A DNA stretch of 64,000 bases from Annona cherimola (taxonomy: Eukaryota; Streptophyta; Magnoliopsida; Magnoliales; Annonaceae): positions 103,482,095 to 103,546,094 of the forward strand of contig CM059971.1 in NCBI GenBank assembly GCA_030490835.1. The letters run 5' to 3'. The notes beneath the pieces were generated by a model that was given only the letters and a program-made list of their open reading frames with translations, was not told the origin of the DNA and did not search any database. Shown in pieces: positions 1 to 13,475 of this stretch. Each line of letters begins with the position of its first letter. The stretch's first letter is position 1. A program made the position numbers and the translations under genes.

Positions 1-1140
1 GTTAGGACACCCGAACCCAAATTTAATTTGGAATGAACCCGGGTGAGTACCACTCCAAGAACCTAGCCTAATTTCAAAAAAAACATGTTACAAAAAGATA
101 AAAATGCAGCCTTAAGGCACACGTAGATAATATATTTACTTTTTTAGGATCGATTGTAAATATGACATTACTTATACAACTATATTCATGCTTATGTAAA
201 TTAGGCCATAGCTCGCCAGTATTACAACCGTGTGCATGTAGTCCTGGTTTTGAGTCTTGATAAGAGTAAATGACTCAATGCAATATAATAAAATAAAAAA
301 TTATATTTATTTTCGTAGGTACGAGATGTATTTGCAAAAATGTCATTCATGTTTGCATATTTTATCCATGAGATATGATTTAGTGCAGGCAAATTGCACC
401 ATAATTATAATGCATTGGGCAAAATGGGCTTCAGAAACTTACATGTATTAAAAGATAATAATATATTATACAATCACTTATCCATATGAAAACTATACTT
501 TAAACAATTTAAATATTGAGAATATCACTTTAATCTTGATATTTGCATTAAATTATTTTATTACGTTAATTTTATACAATTTTCAGACGGACCCATATAC
601 ATGTTTTATCTAGATAAAAATTGATATGCTAATAAAATAAATAATTTTAAATATATCAAATATGATAAATTTTCTATTCATTATCAAATGGGTTCCTCAT
701 TGCATGAACTACAGGGTATAATTGTATGCATTGAATCAAAATCTTTTATCCATAATTGCAAATATGAAAACCGTTAAAAAATTACCTCTATTGAAAAAGT
801 TGTTTTAGTTAAATATTATAGAAAAACTAGCTAAATAAAAACATAAAATAAATGCAGACTCAAACACTCATAAGTGCGCACACGACCCCTTTAAATGAAA
901 TGATAAGGACCAAAATGTCATTTAAAATTACTATACTATCTAACAAAATCTAGCAACACTTTAATTTGTTATATTATGAATGAAATATGTAGTTATATGT
1001 TCCATTTTTTAAGCAAGTGGTTTATGGATAAACATGGGTATAAATTATAGCTATATTTAAAATTAACCCATTTTTTTATTGTATGTTCATGATCATTATC
1101 TTATGTTAGTCATAAATAAATCTCTATGAGTATATTTTTA
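1..1140. other. AT-rich intergenic, no gene seen
   Basis: Strongly AT-rich sequence. Only short open frames occur on either strand, with no recognisable protein motif and no clear repeat boundary. Confidence 0.6.
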
Positions 1141-1836
1141 GGATTTTTGTCTTGTAATTTGTGTATGAACTAGAGGCATGATCCTATTAGTTTAGATTAA
1201 ATGATGGCTTACTTAGCTTAGGCTAATAAATTTATTTTTAAATCATTTTTTATTTTTCATAAACTTGTTATCAACATATAAAACCAAGTTTTACCTTTTT
1301 TAGATATGCATGTATTTTTTGAATTTTTAAATATAGAGGATTTTAGTAATTTTTAATAATAAAAAATACTAAAATAATACCATGTTTAAAAATCTAAAAA
1401 AATAAATACACATCTCTAAAAATAATGAAATTTAGTTTTTATATTATACACATAAACTAACAAGTTTATAAAAAAAATTAACCACGTTTTTACCTTTTTT
1501 AGATATGTATGTATTTTTTGAATTTTTAATTATAGGGCCATTTAGTCATTTTCAATAATAAAAATTACTAAAATAATACTGAGTTTAAAAATATAAAAAA
1601 GTACATACACATCTCTAAAAATAATAAAATTTAGTTTATATATTAAACACCAAAAACTTAATAAGTTTATAAAAAAAGCAAAAAAAAATAAATTCATACA
1701 AGTTTTTTCTTTCTTGCCTAACAATATCACGCCTCTCTGATTTTATTCGGTAAATATTTACATGCAAGAGTACATGGGAATTGGGATCTCCCGAGTACAC
1801 TACTGTAATTTTTGTCTTGTAATTTGTGTATGAATT
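1141..1836. repeat. Imperfect tandem duplication with flanking direct repeats
   Basis: Two adjacent blocks of about 206 bp, near 1258-1467 and 1468-1673, align along most of their length. Both contain the words tttttagatatg, gtattttttgaatttttaa and acacatctctaaaaataat in the same order. The pair is bracketed by a second direct repeat, ttttgtcttgtaatttgtgt, at about 1147 and 1816. The divergence suggests an old local duplication. No coding potential is seen. Confidence 0.65.
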
Positions 1837-1839
1837 ATT

Positions 1840-2930
1840 TGCAGAACAATTTATGTACGAGAGTAAATGGAATGCACTGGAGTGTTCGTTAATTTTGCAT
1901 GAGTGCCTGTTATAATTCTGTATAACAGAGCATCAATTCCTATTAATTCAGCAGAGGCTATATGAAAAAAAAATATATCCGGACAGATAGGAGAGCTGTT
2001 ATGCAGTTCACACTTCAGAGGATGTCCTGGTTGGTAGGCAGGCATGACTCATGAGTCGAGGAGATAAATCGTCCTGATTTGGAGAAGAAATGGCGCACAG
2101 AGCAGCGCACTGGCAGTCTCTGGCAGCGTACTGAAGCAACACACGTGAGATCCTGATCTGGTTATTGTCAAGTTAATTACCTCGTGTTTCAGGTGCCGTT
2201 TCTTATATTTAAGGGCGTTTCGAACACATTAGTGGGTCAAATTGTGAATATCTTGCTTCCGTGGTGCGGATTTGGTAAGCTGCGCAAATCAAAGCAATTT
2301 TGACAGTCAAAGAGATATTGATGTTTAAATTTCAATTTTCTACACATCTATCATTCATTTTATACTTCTATTATACCCGTTTTACACGTTTATTAAAAGT
2401 GAGTCATGCACCTCTTAGATTCGCATAAAACTAAATTTCCTAGCAAAATATAAATGCAATTGGCGGAAGTAGAACTCACTATCAATACTCCTCTATTGAG
2501 GCGATTTAAAAGTTTTTTTTTTTTTTTTCCATAACACGTTTTTGGCATAATTATGGATCTTTTCTAAATACATTTAGAAGTTGTTTTCAACGTAAAATAA
2601 GAATCCGTTTTTTAATTTGCAGTGCAATATAAACATTCAAACTAGGGTTAAATTAGGGTGATAGTTTTTCGAAATTATGATGCATTAGAATTGAAATTGA
2701 AATTTTATTATACAAGTTAAATACTTTTTGAGCAACATTGTTATGAAAAATATAAGCATAATAGAATGAGCTAGAGTATCAGAGCTTAAGTTTATGCAGC
2801 CTAACCTGACACAACTCGATTGCACTCTTGTATCCGCTTTACGGTTTGATTTTTTACAATGCGCAGAACGTATCTAACGATGCCGAAATCACCAATTCGT
2901 ATAAACGCTCGGGTGAACTACGGTTGGGTT
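1840..2930. other. Intergenic, nothing identified
   Basis: Mixed AT-rich sequence with a poly-T tract near 2512-2528. Short open frames show no family signature. No RNA gene or transposon ends were recognised. Confidence 0.5.
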
Positions 2931-2934
2931 GTAG

Positions 2935-3690
2935 CTCTTTTACGTGAACTCAAATTCAAATTTTAATATTAAAATTCAAGTTCGAATTGAATTGACATTG
3001 GTTTCGATTGAAATTCGGGTCAGTTTCAACCCCAACAAAAGTTGAAACTTATAATAAAAATAACAAAAATTTTAAATATTATCGCATTCACAATATTAAT
3101 ATATTTATATGATTTATAATATATTTGGTTTTGATGAAAGTTAGTCTTTTAATTAAAAGATAGTTTTAAATAAATTAACCTAATAAATTTACACATAATA
3201 ATTAAGTTAAAAAAATAAAATCATATGAAATTGATATATAGAATTTAATGAAAGTGAAACTTATATATCTAGCAGTTAATTATTATATATGTAATAATTT
3301 TAAATAGTTGGTATATTTATAATTATTTACAAATAAAGTTAATATTGATGTAATATATTCAACATTTATGAATAAATGTATATAATATTTAGGTTTTAGA
3401 ATAAATATTTTATAGTTTAATTAGTTTATGGTTATATGGAATAACTTTTATTATAATTATAATTGAAATATTTAATGCATGAATAAATATAATTATTTTA
3501 ATAAATTAAGAAAAATATTGAGTTCGTACTGAGTTCATGCAAATTCGGTATTAGTTTTGGGTTTCCTCAGATTGGGTTGAAATCAGGTCTAATCGAAAAA
3601 AAATTTCAAAATAAAACTCAAACTTGATTTTGAAACCTACTTGAGTTGGGTTGACTCATGCCAATCCGATGCACCCTTAATAAAGGCAAC
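2935..3690 (+). repeat. Dispersed AT-rich repeat, copy 1
   Basis: About 700 bp aligns well with the reverse complement of 51515-52232. Shared stretches include tttggttttgatgaaagtt, gaaacttatatatct, tttataattatttacaaata and tttataatttaattag-like words in the same order. The ends are enriched in gggttg/caaccc motifs, as seen in the subterminal regions of non-autonomous hAT-like elements. No coding capacity is seen, and the exact termini and target duplication were not resolved. Confidence 0.7.
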
Positions 3691-4450
3691 TTGGGTCGGA
3701 TAAGTTCGATTCAAGGTCAACTCTACTATTCATCCATTCATAAAAGTTTGGATTCTATCGTATTTTAGATAAGTGAGTTCTAAACATACTCCACCATTTT
3801 TTAACATACTTTGCCATTTTTTAAAGGTTAAGTTGATTCAAATTTTGGTTTCAAATTGGGTTCTTTAAAATAATTTTTATATTATATTTGAAAATTATAA
3901 ATTTAAAAATTATAATTTTATTAGAAGTTTTGCTTAAAAATCTAAAATCAAGATGGTAGTAATATGATTTTTGAAATATATTAATTAAATTTACTAAATA
4001 ATTGGTAAACTAAATAAGTTTCTATATATTTAAAGAGTATATTTATGCTTCATAGTAAAAAATATTTTATAAAGTCTATATTAAACATATATCAATAATT
4101 CAAGCCAGTTTCAGGTAGTTTAACCTTTGAACTTATTTTATCCTGGTTGAACCTGATTTTTTTTAAAAAATTAAAATCTACCGTAGCATGTGAATATAAA
4201 AATAGGAACCTGATGCACTTCACTTCTACCTACAAGGTCATTAGCCTTGCTTTTACTTGTAGGAGTCAAGGAGAGCCAACAGCACGTGGCTGTCCAAAAA
4301 ATTCTTTTATTATTTTTCAAGGTAGTGATCACGTAAGACTAGGAGCTCTTAGTACCTTTTTATCTGTTTTTTATTTTATGAAAAATATTATTTTACGTGT
4401 ATTTGATTTGTATATCAAAATTTACGACTTTTGAAGAGATATATATATAT
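3691..4450. other. AT-rich intergenic, repeat-derived
   Basis: Contains further gggtt/aaccc-rich words near 3690-3870 and 4100-4150 that resemble ends of non-autonomous transposons. An open frame of 95 codons at 4147-4434 shows no family features. No gene is supported. Confidence 0.4.
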
Positions 4451-4451
4451 A

Positions 4452-4725
4452 TTGAATTTTAAAAATAAAATATGGACTACTCTTAGGCGTATTTATGCAA
4501 GTTTACCTCGAAAAATAATTTATTTTAATAATCCAATAAAAATATATATCAATTTTAAAAATATAATAATTAGTATATAACTTATATATTGAATTTTAAA
4601 AATAAAGTATGGACTACTCTTAGGTGTATTTATGCAAGTTTAACCTCGAAAAATAGTTGATTTTAATAATCCAATAAAAATATATATTAATTTTTAAAAT
4701 TATAATAATTAGTATATAATTTAAG
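4452..4725. repeat. Direct tandem duplication, about 138 bp unit
   Basis: 4452-4582 and 4590-4722 are near-identical head-to-tail copies. Both carry atggactactcttagg, gtatttatgcaagttta and ttttaataatccaataaaa. The few differences indicate a moderately recent duplication. No coding potential. Confidence 0.85.
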
Positions 4726-6207
4726 TACACTTGAAATAGCAAGTAATGGAAAAGTAGAGAAGATATAAATTAGGCCTTATAGGATCCTCCTAAAGGTTGT
4801 CTTTAATGAATCATTGCCGAGACTGTATATAGGTTTCATCTGCAGACATACAAAATCGAAGTAATAAAATAATTTAATACTAAATACCAAAATTAAAATA
4901 TTATTTTGAACATCTAGACCATCTGAAATATCACAAATATGTGGATAAATAATTTTACAAAATATTACTATATTCTAATATATATGCGAATGTATATAAT
5001 CATTTTCTCTAATTTACACATGAATATATTTATTTTTTAGTAAACGTAGCCTATGTACATATTAAACTTCGATGAAATTTAATTTTATAGCTAAAAAAAT
5101 AATGTTAAATATAATAAATGAATTGAATTTTACATAAATTATCAATATCTCAAAAATGGAGAAAGTTTTATGAAATCACTTTCATAAAATCTGGTTTCAT
5201 AGAAATATTCCCCAATATCCACGGCCCCTGCATAGATATTTCACTCTAATATTTTATTTTAATTTTTAATATAAAATTAAGTAAAATGCACGCAGATAAA
5301 ATGGATGAAATTGAATTTTTATAAGATATGGAATTAATTTTTTCAAAAGTACGGGGCAAAAGTTGGAAAGTGGGTTCATAATGATCGCTGTCAGTGGTTA
5401 CCAAACGGACAATCAAGGGAGTGTTTCGAAGTATATAGCATCCTCGAATGGAATCTAAATTGGAGCATAAGGATGTGTATTAAGCAAAAAAAATTGTATT
5501 AAAAATTAAATGGGAAAATTCCTTCCGTGTTCATAATGTTTGCCCATAATCCGTTTTATACACATAATATTTTATAAATCCATTTTATATCAATAACATT
5601 TTATTCTAATTTATCTCATGCCCATGCCGTTGATATGACCATTATCTGCTGTATTAAAAAGGCGATTTTGCCTTGTCAAAACTTCCTAATTATGACCATT
5701 ATCTACTCTACTAAAAAAATAATTTTGCATTGCAAAAATTTCCTATTTGAGATAATTCAATCCTAATACAATTCAATTGATGATAGTAAATTATTAACAT
5801 ATGACATTAAATGATTTAAGAGTCATTTTAAGGTTAAATTATTTTAATTAAACGGAGTGCATATAGTAGAAATATATAGCGAAATGTTATGTGTATAAGA
5901 GAAATTTAATAAATACTGAGGGTGTAATAGGAATTATGTGCAAATGTTGAGAGTATGAAAAAAAACTCTCCCAAATAAAAAAATTATGTTCAAAATGTAG
6001 ACTGACGTTACATTCAAGGATCTTATATTTTTGTTCTTATAAAAAAAAGGATCTCTTATTTTTGAAACGGGCTCTGCACCATTTAGGAATGTCTGGGAAA
6101 CGAGGATATAAGTACTGCTCAAGAATCTAATTACTTTTGAAACAGGCCCGGCACCACCGTTTGGAAATATGGGCTGGGAGGAACTGAGGATGCGGAGCAG
6201 CGTCGCC
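4726..6207. other. AT-rich intergenic
   Basis: No gene, RNA gene or clear transposon boundary was seen. A short repeated phrase about cccataat/accattatc occurs around 5540-5720. Confidence 0.5.
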
Positions 6208-6210
6208 TAA

Positions 6211-6790
6211 GGGTATGTTTGTTATTAAGAAAAAGTCGTAAGTTAAAATTTTTTAATCTAAGGGGGTGTTTGGCAATGACGAAAAGTTTTCACCTAAAAC
6301 TTTTCAATCTAAAACTTTTCATTCTCTACAACTTTTCTATTTTTTAATTATTTTTTTACATCTTCATATACAAACCACCCTACTTTTCAATCATTTCTAC
6401 ACAATTACCTATACAACTAACCTATCTATTTTAACTTTATTCTCTTAACTCATCATCATTATCCCTATCATATCACATCATTTGACAACTTTTATTTTTC
6501 AAAACTTTTCACCAAAAGTTTTATCCATTTCCAAACACACCCTAAAACTTTTTAATCTAAAACTTTTTACTCTCCACAATTACCTTATTTTTTAATCATT
6601 TTTTCACATTTTTCTATACAACTACCCTACTTTTCAATCATTTCTACACAACTACCAACACAACTAACCTATCTATTTTAACTTTATTCTATTTATTTCT
6701 CATTATTATCTCTATCATATCACATCATTTAACAACTTCTACTTTTTATAATTTTTCATTAAAAATTTTACTCATACACAAACACAGCCC
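6211..6790. mobile_element. Nested Tourist-like (PIF/Harbinger) MITEs
   Basis: The inner element, 6262-6542, has termini GGGGGTGTTTGG and CCAAACACACCC and is flanked by the 3-bp duplication TAA (6259-6261 and 6543-6545). It sits inside a second copy of the same family. That outer copy starts after a TAA at 6208-6210 with GGGTATGTTTG and ends near 6790 with CAAACACAGCCC. The short inverted ends, TWA target duplication and size under 300 bp fit PIF/Harbinger MITEs. The inner copy is complete. The pair lies about 180 bp upstream of the pseudouridine synthase start codon, so it may overlap that promoter. Confidence 0.8.
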
Positions 6791-6971
6791 AAATATGCCA
6801 CCGACGCCACACTATGGAGAGAGCGTGTGCCCTAAGCGCAAGGGCACGCCGAAAAGGCATGCGGAACCCTCGACTCGCGCAAAGGACCCGAACCCATAAC
6901 ATTTTCCCGCGCCGTAGTGTCTTAGGAAGGGAGAGCGAAAGCTTTTTCCTCTTTCGCCGCGAAAGAACGCA

Positions 6972-9900
6972 ATGCAGAGCAAAGAAGAAGAAGAGAAACC
7001 CAAACGCTCTCTCGAATCTCCCACGTCATCCTCGGAACCCGCGAAGACTCCCAAATTGGAAAACCCTCCCCACGGCGTTGCCCTCCAGGAGTCTATGTCC
7101 TCGAACCCTCGGGTGCAGAGATATCTGATTGCTGTTGAATACATCGGCACTCGATTCTGTGGCTCGCAGCAGCAAACGAATGGCAGAACCGTCGTCGGCG
7201 CTCTCGAGGTACATGATTTCATAGCTTAACCCTTGTATTCTCTTATTTTGCACTTCAGTTGCTATCTTTTATAGTAAAAAAGTAGAAAGCAAAGTTACGA
7301 TCAAAGAGGAGAATTTTTTTTCTAAAAGTATGGCAATTTCATTAATGAAGAGCTTGAATTTAGGTCCTATACATCCTATATGATCGCAGGCGTATGTTCA
7401 TGAAAGCTTCATTCTAATGCGTCCTTTGCTTCTTCCTTCCAATTTGCAGTAGAGTATGCTCTGACACCATTAGGTTTCGTGCAGGACGCTTTTCATAAGT
7501 TTGTTGGGAAGCCTGTTTCCATTTCCTGCTCCAGTAGAACTGTAAGTTTCCATCTCATCCCAAGTAATGCATTTCGAGATGATTCTCCCATCTCAAGTCT
7601 CTAACACCCATGTTCCCAAACATTTACTATTGAGATGACTGTTGAATTTTTTAAAGTGGAAGCGTACAATGAATTTTCATGGGAGAGAGGGACCAAGACT
7701 TTTGTTTATATTGAGAGATGATTTCTATCAGAAGTGTACTTCCACCTTATTACAATTACGGATATATCTTTATATTACTGAGTTTCTTTAATTTAAATCC
7801 GAAGACCCTTTAATCAAAAAAAAAAAAAAAAGAAAAAAAAAAAGACCGAAGACCCTTTTATTTTAGGTAAACTTGTTGGACTAATTTTAGCATTATTCCA
7901 CTTGGCTGATTACAAAATAAAAAGTTAAAAAAAATGATGCAAAGTATAATTTTTGGATTATCATTTGAAAATTATCAGACTCAATTTTAAAAATATGCCT
8001 AATCAGCGTATTTTCAATTCTACCTTTATATTTAGATTAACAAAAATCATCTACCCAAGGATTAGATTGTTTGAATAATGTCTGATATTCAGGCATTAAT
8101 AAGACTGAGCTCCCTTATATACATACACTTAATTTCTGTTGCTCTGCTTTCTTTAATTTTGTCTGACTAATGTGCTGATAACATGATGTGAATATTGATG
8201 ATTCAGGATGCCGGAGTGCATGCACTATCAAATGTTTGCCATGTTGATGTTGAGCGCATCAGCAAAAGAAAGCCTAATGAAGTGGTATTTTGCAACTAAT
8301 TGATCTATGGTTCTTTGACAGTTATATTCTTTCCTAGTTTTAAATCTCTGTAAGGGTGCTGATGTTTTCTTCGTTGCATGTTATCCCTTACATACTATCA
8401 TAATAATATCAAAGAGGAGAAACTATTGCATTTAATATGAAAGACCGCGCACACAAGGAATAGACAATTCTGCAATTGTGATGAAGCTAAGTTACTTGCA
8501 GATGGTTCGTTGAATGTTTTTAGCCTAACATCATGCCAACTCCTCTCTCTCTCTCTCTCTCTCTTTCACTCCATCTCTCCATCTCCTTATTTTTTGGGTC
8601 TAGTTTTTCATGAATAAATGTAGGGGTAGGAATTGAGGCGGGTTGTATCGGGTCAGGGCAACCCTGACCCTACTTTTTAAAAATTTAGTTTGAATTTATT
8701 CTTATACCAGGTTGGGACAAGGTTAGTTTGACTATTACTTTTTTTAATGGGTCCCGGGACAAACTTGGAGTTGGTATTAGACCGGTTTCGGAACAGCGGG
8801 TTGAATAAAAAATATGGGTCAAATGAAATGATTTTAAGAATCTATATACCTATCAAACATAAAGATACATCTATACTAAATTTAAAGAGTATATGCTTTA
8901 ATATTTTTCTAATTATTAAAAAACACATCATTACTAAAACAAAACATGAGAAAATATGGTATAAATAGATTAAAATAGGTTAATATACAATTATACGTAA
9001 GAGTTATGTATATGTGCAATTTCCTCTTGTTGGTTATTATATTTTTTTTTGGATAAATTGATTCTTTTACTGTCCATACAGGTTTATAATTTTTAATAAA
9101 TTAATATATGCAGGGCGGGTCAGGATATGGTTGACCCATCCCGACCCTATTCTTGAATTTGAGTCAAAATTTCTAACCCGTCCCTATACCGGGTTAAAAA
9201 AACATTGGTTTTACTTGGTCAAATACGGATCGGGTCATGAGTCGACCTGCCCAAGTTCCCACCCCTAAATAGATGAATCTCCCAAGGCCTATTTACTTTC
9301 AGTAAAAATTTATTTGCAACTTGCAAGATAATACCCATAAGAAATGACTTAAATCGGGCCACCAAAACTAAAATTGGCCTTTTCACATCCAATACCATAG
9401 GTTGCATCCATTGGGGTATTAACAAATGTCATTGACACTGCATCACTTCTGCGCTGGTCCTGAGCTATTGGTGGGACCCAGACCTGCATCTGTCATATAG
9501 GAAATTTAGCCAGTGTATGAATTCCTCCATCATGAGTATCCAGCGCTTTAGAATTTGGAGGATTTGTTTTGGTTGGTTGGATGCCTTTCCCTTTTGGCTA
9601 TATGAGGCATAGCAATGAACTACTAATGAAGAAAATGGAAACTAGAGATGTTAGATGCAGAATGCAAGAACCTGGGAACTTTGTGGTACGTAAATCTTTT
9701 TTGCACTGTGAGGTGATGTTAGTATGGTTAACAATTTTTAGGGTCCTAATTTCTGTCTGTAAAATCACATCCTTAAACTTTCAAATATTCAGCATTTGGT
9801 ATATCACTAATATATTTCTCTGATAATGCAGTTACCCCCTCATGAACCTGGTATTGTTAGAAGGGCTGTGAACCATTTCCTACAGGTGCGGGCTAGACTG

Positions 9901-12900
9901 ATGCAGCAAGTTTTGGAATTCATAGGCATGGTTCTAACTAATGTGGTTCTTTCCTTTTTTGTTTTGGTGAATTCGTAGTGTGTCTAACTGGCTATATTGA
10001 TGATGCATGGTGCTTTTCCTTCTGCGTGTGGTGAATCTGTAGTTTCTACCTCCTTGTTTTGGTGATACATATTGGTTTGCTGTTTGCTGACGTGGTTATT
10101 GTAATCAATTGTTGGTGATTCTGCAAATTGCCCTTCTGCCTTGTGTTTCAGTTTCCATGTCCTGCTTATTTGCACCTATCATTATATATCAATATATAAT
10201 TCATTAGTGCTATTACTATTTGTCTCTGTGTCCATGTGATCAACCCTATATTAGCTCATTGCCTTCAAAGTCTCCTTGGGTTGTGGATGCAGATATATAT
10301 CCCAAGCGAACCTGTTACAGTATATGCATTGTATGTTGTATCCACAGTGGAGCTATTATACTTTATGCCCTTTATGTGGGGATGTCTTAACATGTACTGT
10401 GCACAATGTACTAGCGTTTCCCTGGCCAGCTGTAAACACTAAAAATATAATATATGAAAAAATGTGGAAAAACATGAAGAAGAAAAATGCTGGTGATTTA
10501 TTTTGTGGCAAATGTGTAAGTGTTCCTCTTCTCATATTTCCCTGAATTTCCCTGTTTTACATGGTTGAAAATGCAAAAATGGATATGAGTTATGTCACAC
10601 CCACCCCTTCCCCTTTCTAAACTTCTTATTGATGCATTTCTCATTGCTAATGGCAGAAAAGCGACAGTGATGTCATGGTTATTGATGTTCGATGTGTGCC
10701 ACCTGATTTTCATGCAAGATTCAAAGCTCTAGATCGGACGTAGGTATCAAGGAATTTTTTAGGCTTTGAACTCATGGGAATTGGGGATGCATTTGACATT
10801 TGGATTAATAATACATGTAAACTAAGATCCACTGAGAAGGCTTTTGCATTGGAACACATGGGTAGCCAAAGTGATCTGCTGGATGGTCAAGCCTTGGTGC
10901 ACCTTGAGTCCTCCATGACCCCATTATCTTTGTGGTATACCGATATCCTGATTGTGTTGGCTATCTACCTTTAGTCTGATTGTCTTAGGTGTCTAACTTT
11001 AGCCTGCATCAGCGACACGAACTCAAAAGCTGTTTTAGTACCCGGCCTATGGTTCTATTGAACTTTACCTTTAATCAGACATGGACGTCAACCACTATAG
11101 TGTCCAACCGCATTGTTATGGTCTGGCCTTTCAAAACATATTCCATTGCATTTCACTTTTTTAAGGAAAACTGTCCCTTAATTTTTGATTGAATTTCGAC
11201 AGAACGGAAAAAAGCTTATCGGTCTATTTCATTTGCATCTTTAGATACTTCTACCGATTGCTTTCTGGGCCAGAGCCTTTGTCAACATTTGAGAAGGAAC
11301 GAGCCTGGCATGTACCAAAGGAGCTTAATGTTGCTGCTATGCAGGTGGGTTTGGTACCTTATTATTTTATCTGCTTCCATTTATTGTATTCTTCCACCTT
11401 TGGTTTATTTTTGAATTTGAATTATTTTTTTCCTTTTTTCTTTTTGGCAGAAGGCTTGCAAGATCCTTGTTGGACACCATGATTTCAGTTCTTTCAGGGC
11501 TGCTGGTTGTCAGGTGCTTCCTTGTCTCATCATATTCAAATTTATCAAATCTTCTGTCCTTAATTTACTGAACTTGCACACCAACCAAATGCTTCCTCAA
11601 ACTCTTTGACTTTAAACTCAAACTTGATTTGGCAAGGTACTTTCTTCATTCTGGTTCTAGGAGAATGACTAGCAGGATAATTCTTATCTGTTGTTAGTAT
11701 TTGCTCTGAATTCACTTTTATGTAGATCGAAGGGCCATAATTGTAGAGGGGCAGTTTTTTGGTTGAATGGGAAAATTTTATTGAGTACAGCATCAAAGGA
11801 GTCCCTTCAGAAAACTATATTGAAATTCCCAAATCTGACAAAGAACAATCAGTCCAAAGGGATGAAAGGAGGCACAAGACAGTATGTGATAACTGAATTC
11901 CCTTTTTGTCGTGGTCTAGCAAATGTGTTAGATTAGCTCTGAGTTTTCTTTATGTAGATACAGGAACCATAATTGTAGAGGGACAGTTTTTTGGTTGAAT
12001 GGCAAAATTTTATTAAGAAAAGCATCAAAGGAGTTTTCAGAAAGTTATATGAAAGTTCTCAAATCTAACAAGGAACAAAGATCAGCAAAAGGAGGCACAA
12101 AGTGTGGCAGAGTTGAACTTCCTTTTTGTCATGGTCTATCATATGTGTTAGCTTTTCAACCAGTCCCTCTGTGAAAAATCTCACTCATAATTTCTACCTT
12201 TACAATTAGCAGGCAAATTCGCCCATCAGAACATTGGATGAGCTTCATGTCTCTGAGGTAGCACCTTCTCCCTACTTCCCATCAAATGCTGAGATCAGAC
12301 AAACTAATTCTGGAGAACGAGATCTAGAGACTTTCTCTAGTACCGCAGAGCTTGAAAAATCTGTGGAAAGTACAAGCGAAATCAATGGCAGATGTAGTCG
12401 TATATTTGGACAAATGACAAGGCATCGCTGCTTCATAGTAACAGCAAGGGCACGCTCATTCCTTTACCATCAGGTTAACTATCTGCTGTCACTTTCTTGC
12501 TCCTTCTGAAAGATTTCCTTGCAATTTACGTTGTGGTGGGAAGACCTAACTAATTGAGGGTATGTTTGGTAAGCTCTAAAACTTTTCGATCTAAAACTTT
12601 TCTCCCTCCTTAACTTATATATTTTCTAATCATTTTTTCATATTTTCTTATACAACAACTTATATTTTAATCATTTCTCCTTTCCATCTAACTACATTGA
12701 CTATTTAACTTTATTCTCTCTACTTATCATTATAACCCCTATCATATCGCATCACTTTTCCTGTTTTAAAAGCTTTTCCATCAATAACTTTTTATTTAAA
12801 AATTTTATCTAGTACCAAACATACCCTTAATGTGCTTCCCACTTGTTATTACATTTTTATTGCGAATGAGAATTCTAACATCCCCTACTTGTCTTTTTCC

Positions 12901-13475
12901 ATGGCAATTAGAAAGAAATTGATCCTTTCCTAGGAGTGTTAGCATGATTCTGATTTGAATCTGGGCTGTGATCTTTTTCTTGATCTCACTGAAATTTCTA
13001 TTAGGTTCGTTTGATGGTTGGTGCCCTCAAAGCTGTCGGCACTGGGGACCTCACTGTTAATGATGGTTTGTCCTTGTGAACCTAACATCATTCCCCTGAA
13101 TTTTTGGCATATGAAGGTCCTGTTTGGCTATGCTTATGGAGAGAGGGTACACATTTGTGGATAAACCCTCATGACAAATTGAAATAGTTGTTTTGCTATG
13201 TGGCTTAAATTTTTGCTTTTGTGCAATTTTTAAGGAGTAATTTGGTACCGAAACATGTGCAAAGAAGAAACATAGATATTTCTTGGAAGCGAAAAACTTT
13301 TCTCCCAAAGCTTTAGCCAAACAAAGCTTAAGTCATTTTTCTATGAACTTATTTTTGTTTCTTAATACACAATGCAGTGGAGGCAATCTTGAACGCAAAA
13401 TCAGTGACTGCAGCAAGTCCCATGGCCCCTGCTTGCGGTCTTTACCTTGGAAATGTCAAATATGACCTCCCATGA
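6972..13475 (+). CDS. TruA-family tRNA pseudouridine synthase, ten exons
   Basis: Exons: 6972-7208, 7485-7541, 8207-8284, 9832-9885, 10657-10739, 11245-11344, 11451-11513, 12213-12473, 13005-13065 and 13378-13475. All introns are GT-AG and the phases close, giving 363 residues. TruA enzymes convert uridines of the tRNA anticodon arm to pseudouridine. Visible family features are VEYIGTRFCGSQQQ at about residues 55-68, the catalytic-loop motif SSRTDAGVHAL with the catalytic Asp at residue 99 (first codon of exon 3), DFHARFKALDRTYFYRL, the GHHDFSSFRAAGC block and the C-terminal SFLYHQVRLMVGALKAVGTG. The first ~45 residues are charged and Ser/Pro-rich, with no clear transit peptide, so a nuclear or cytosolic site is inferred. 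The Met at 6972 is the only ATG in frame before the core that joins the exon cleanly. A linker of about 70 residues in exon 8 is unusually Ser/Glu-rich. Function is confident; the exact tRNA positions are unknown. Confidence 0.93.
7798..7860. repeat. Poly-A tract flanked by a short direct repeat (intron 2)
   Basis: An interrupted A-tract (about 7816-7844) lies between two copies of ccgaagaccctt (near 7799 and 7846). It may be a retroposition scar reduced to its tail, or slippage. It lies within intron 2 of the pseudouridine synthase gene. Confidence 0.5.
8549..8574. repeat. (CT)n microsatellite
   Basis: A run of about twelve CT dinucleotides within intron 3 of the pseudouridine synthase gene. 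Confidence 0.9.
8621..9267. mobile_element. Non-autonomous hAT-like element in intron 3
   Basis: 647 bp. The left end TAGGGGTAGGAATTGAGGC and the reverse complement of the right end, TAGGGGTGGGAACTTGGGC, match at 15 of 19 positions. The flanking 8-bp sequences are AATAAATG (8613-8620) and AATAGATG (9268-9275), matching 7 of 8, which is the target-duplication length of hAT transposons. Subterminal gggtcagg/gaccc words are repeated, as in other hAT derivatives. The short AT-rich interior has no transposase. It lies inside an intron and leaves both splice sites intact. Confidence 0.8.
12558..12826. mobile_element. Tourist-like MITE in intron 8
   Basis: Ends GGGTATGTTTGGTA and TACCAAACATACCC are near-perfect inverted repeats. 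The interior shares the family words cttttcgatctaaaact, aatcattt and catatcgcatca with the copies at 6262 and 31802. The flanks are TGA and TTA, consistent with a mutated TWA duplication. It lies in intron 8 of the pseudouridine synthase gene. Confidence 0.8.
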
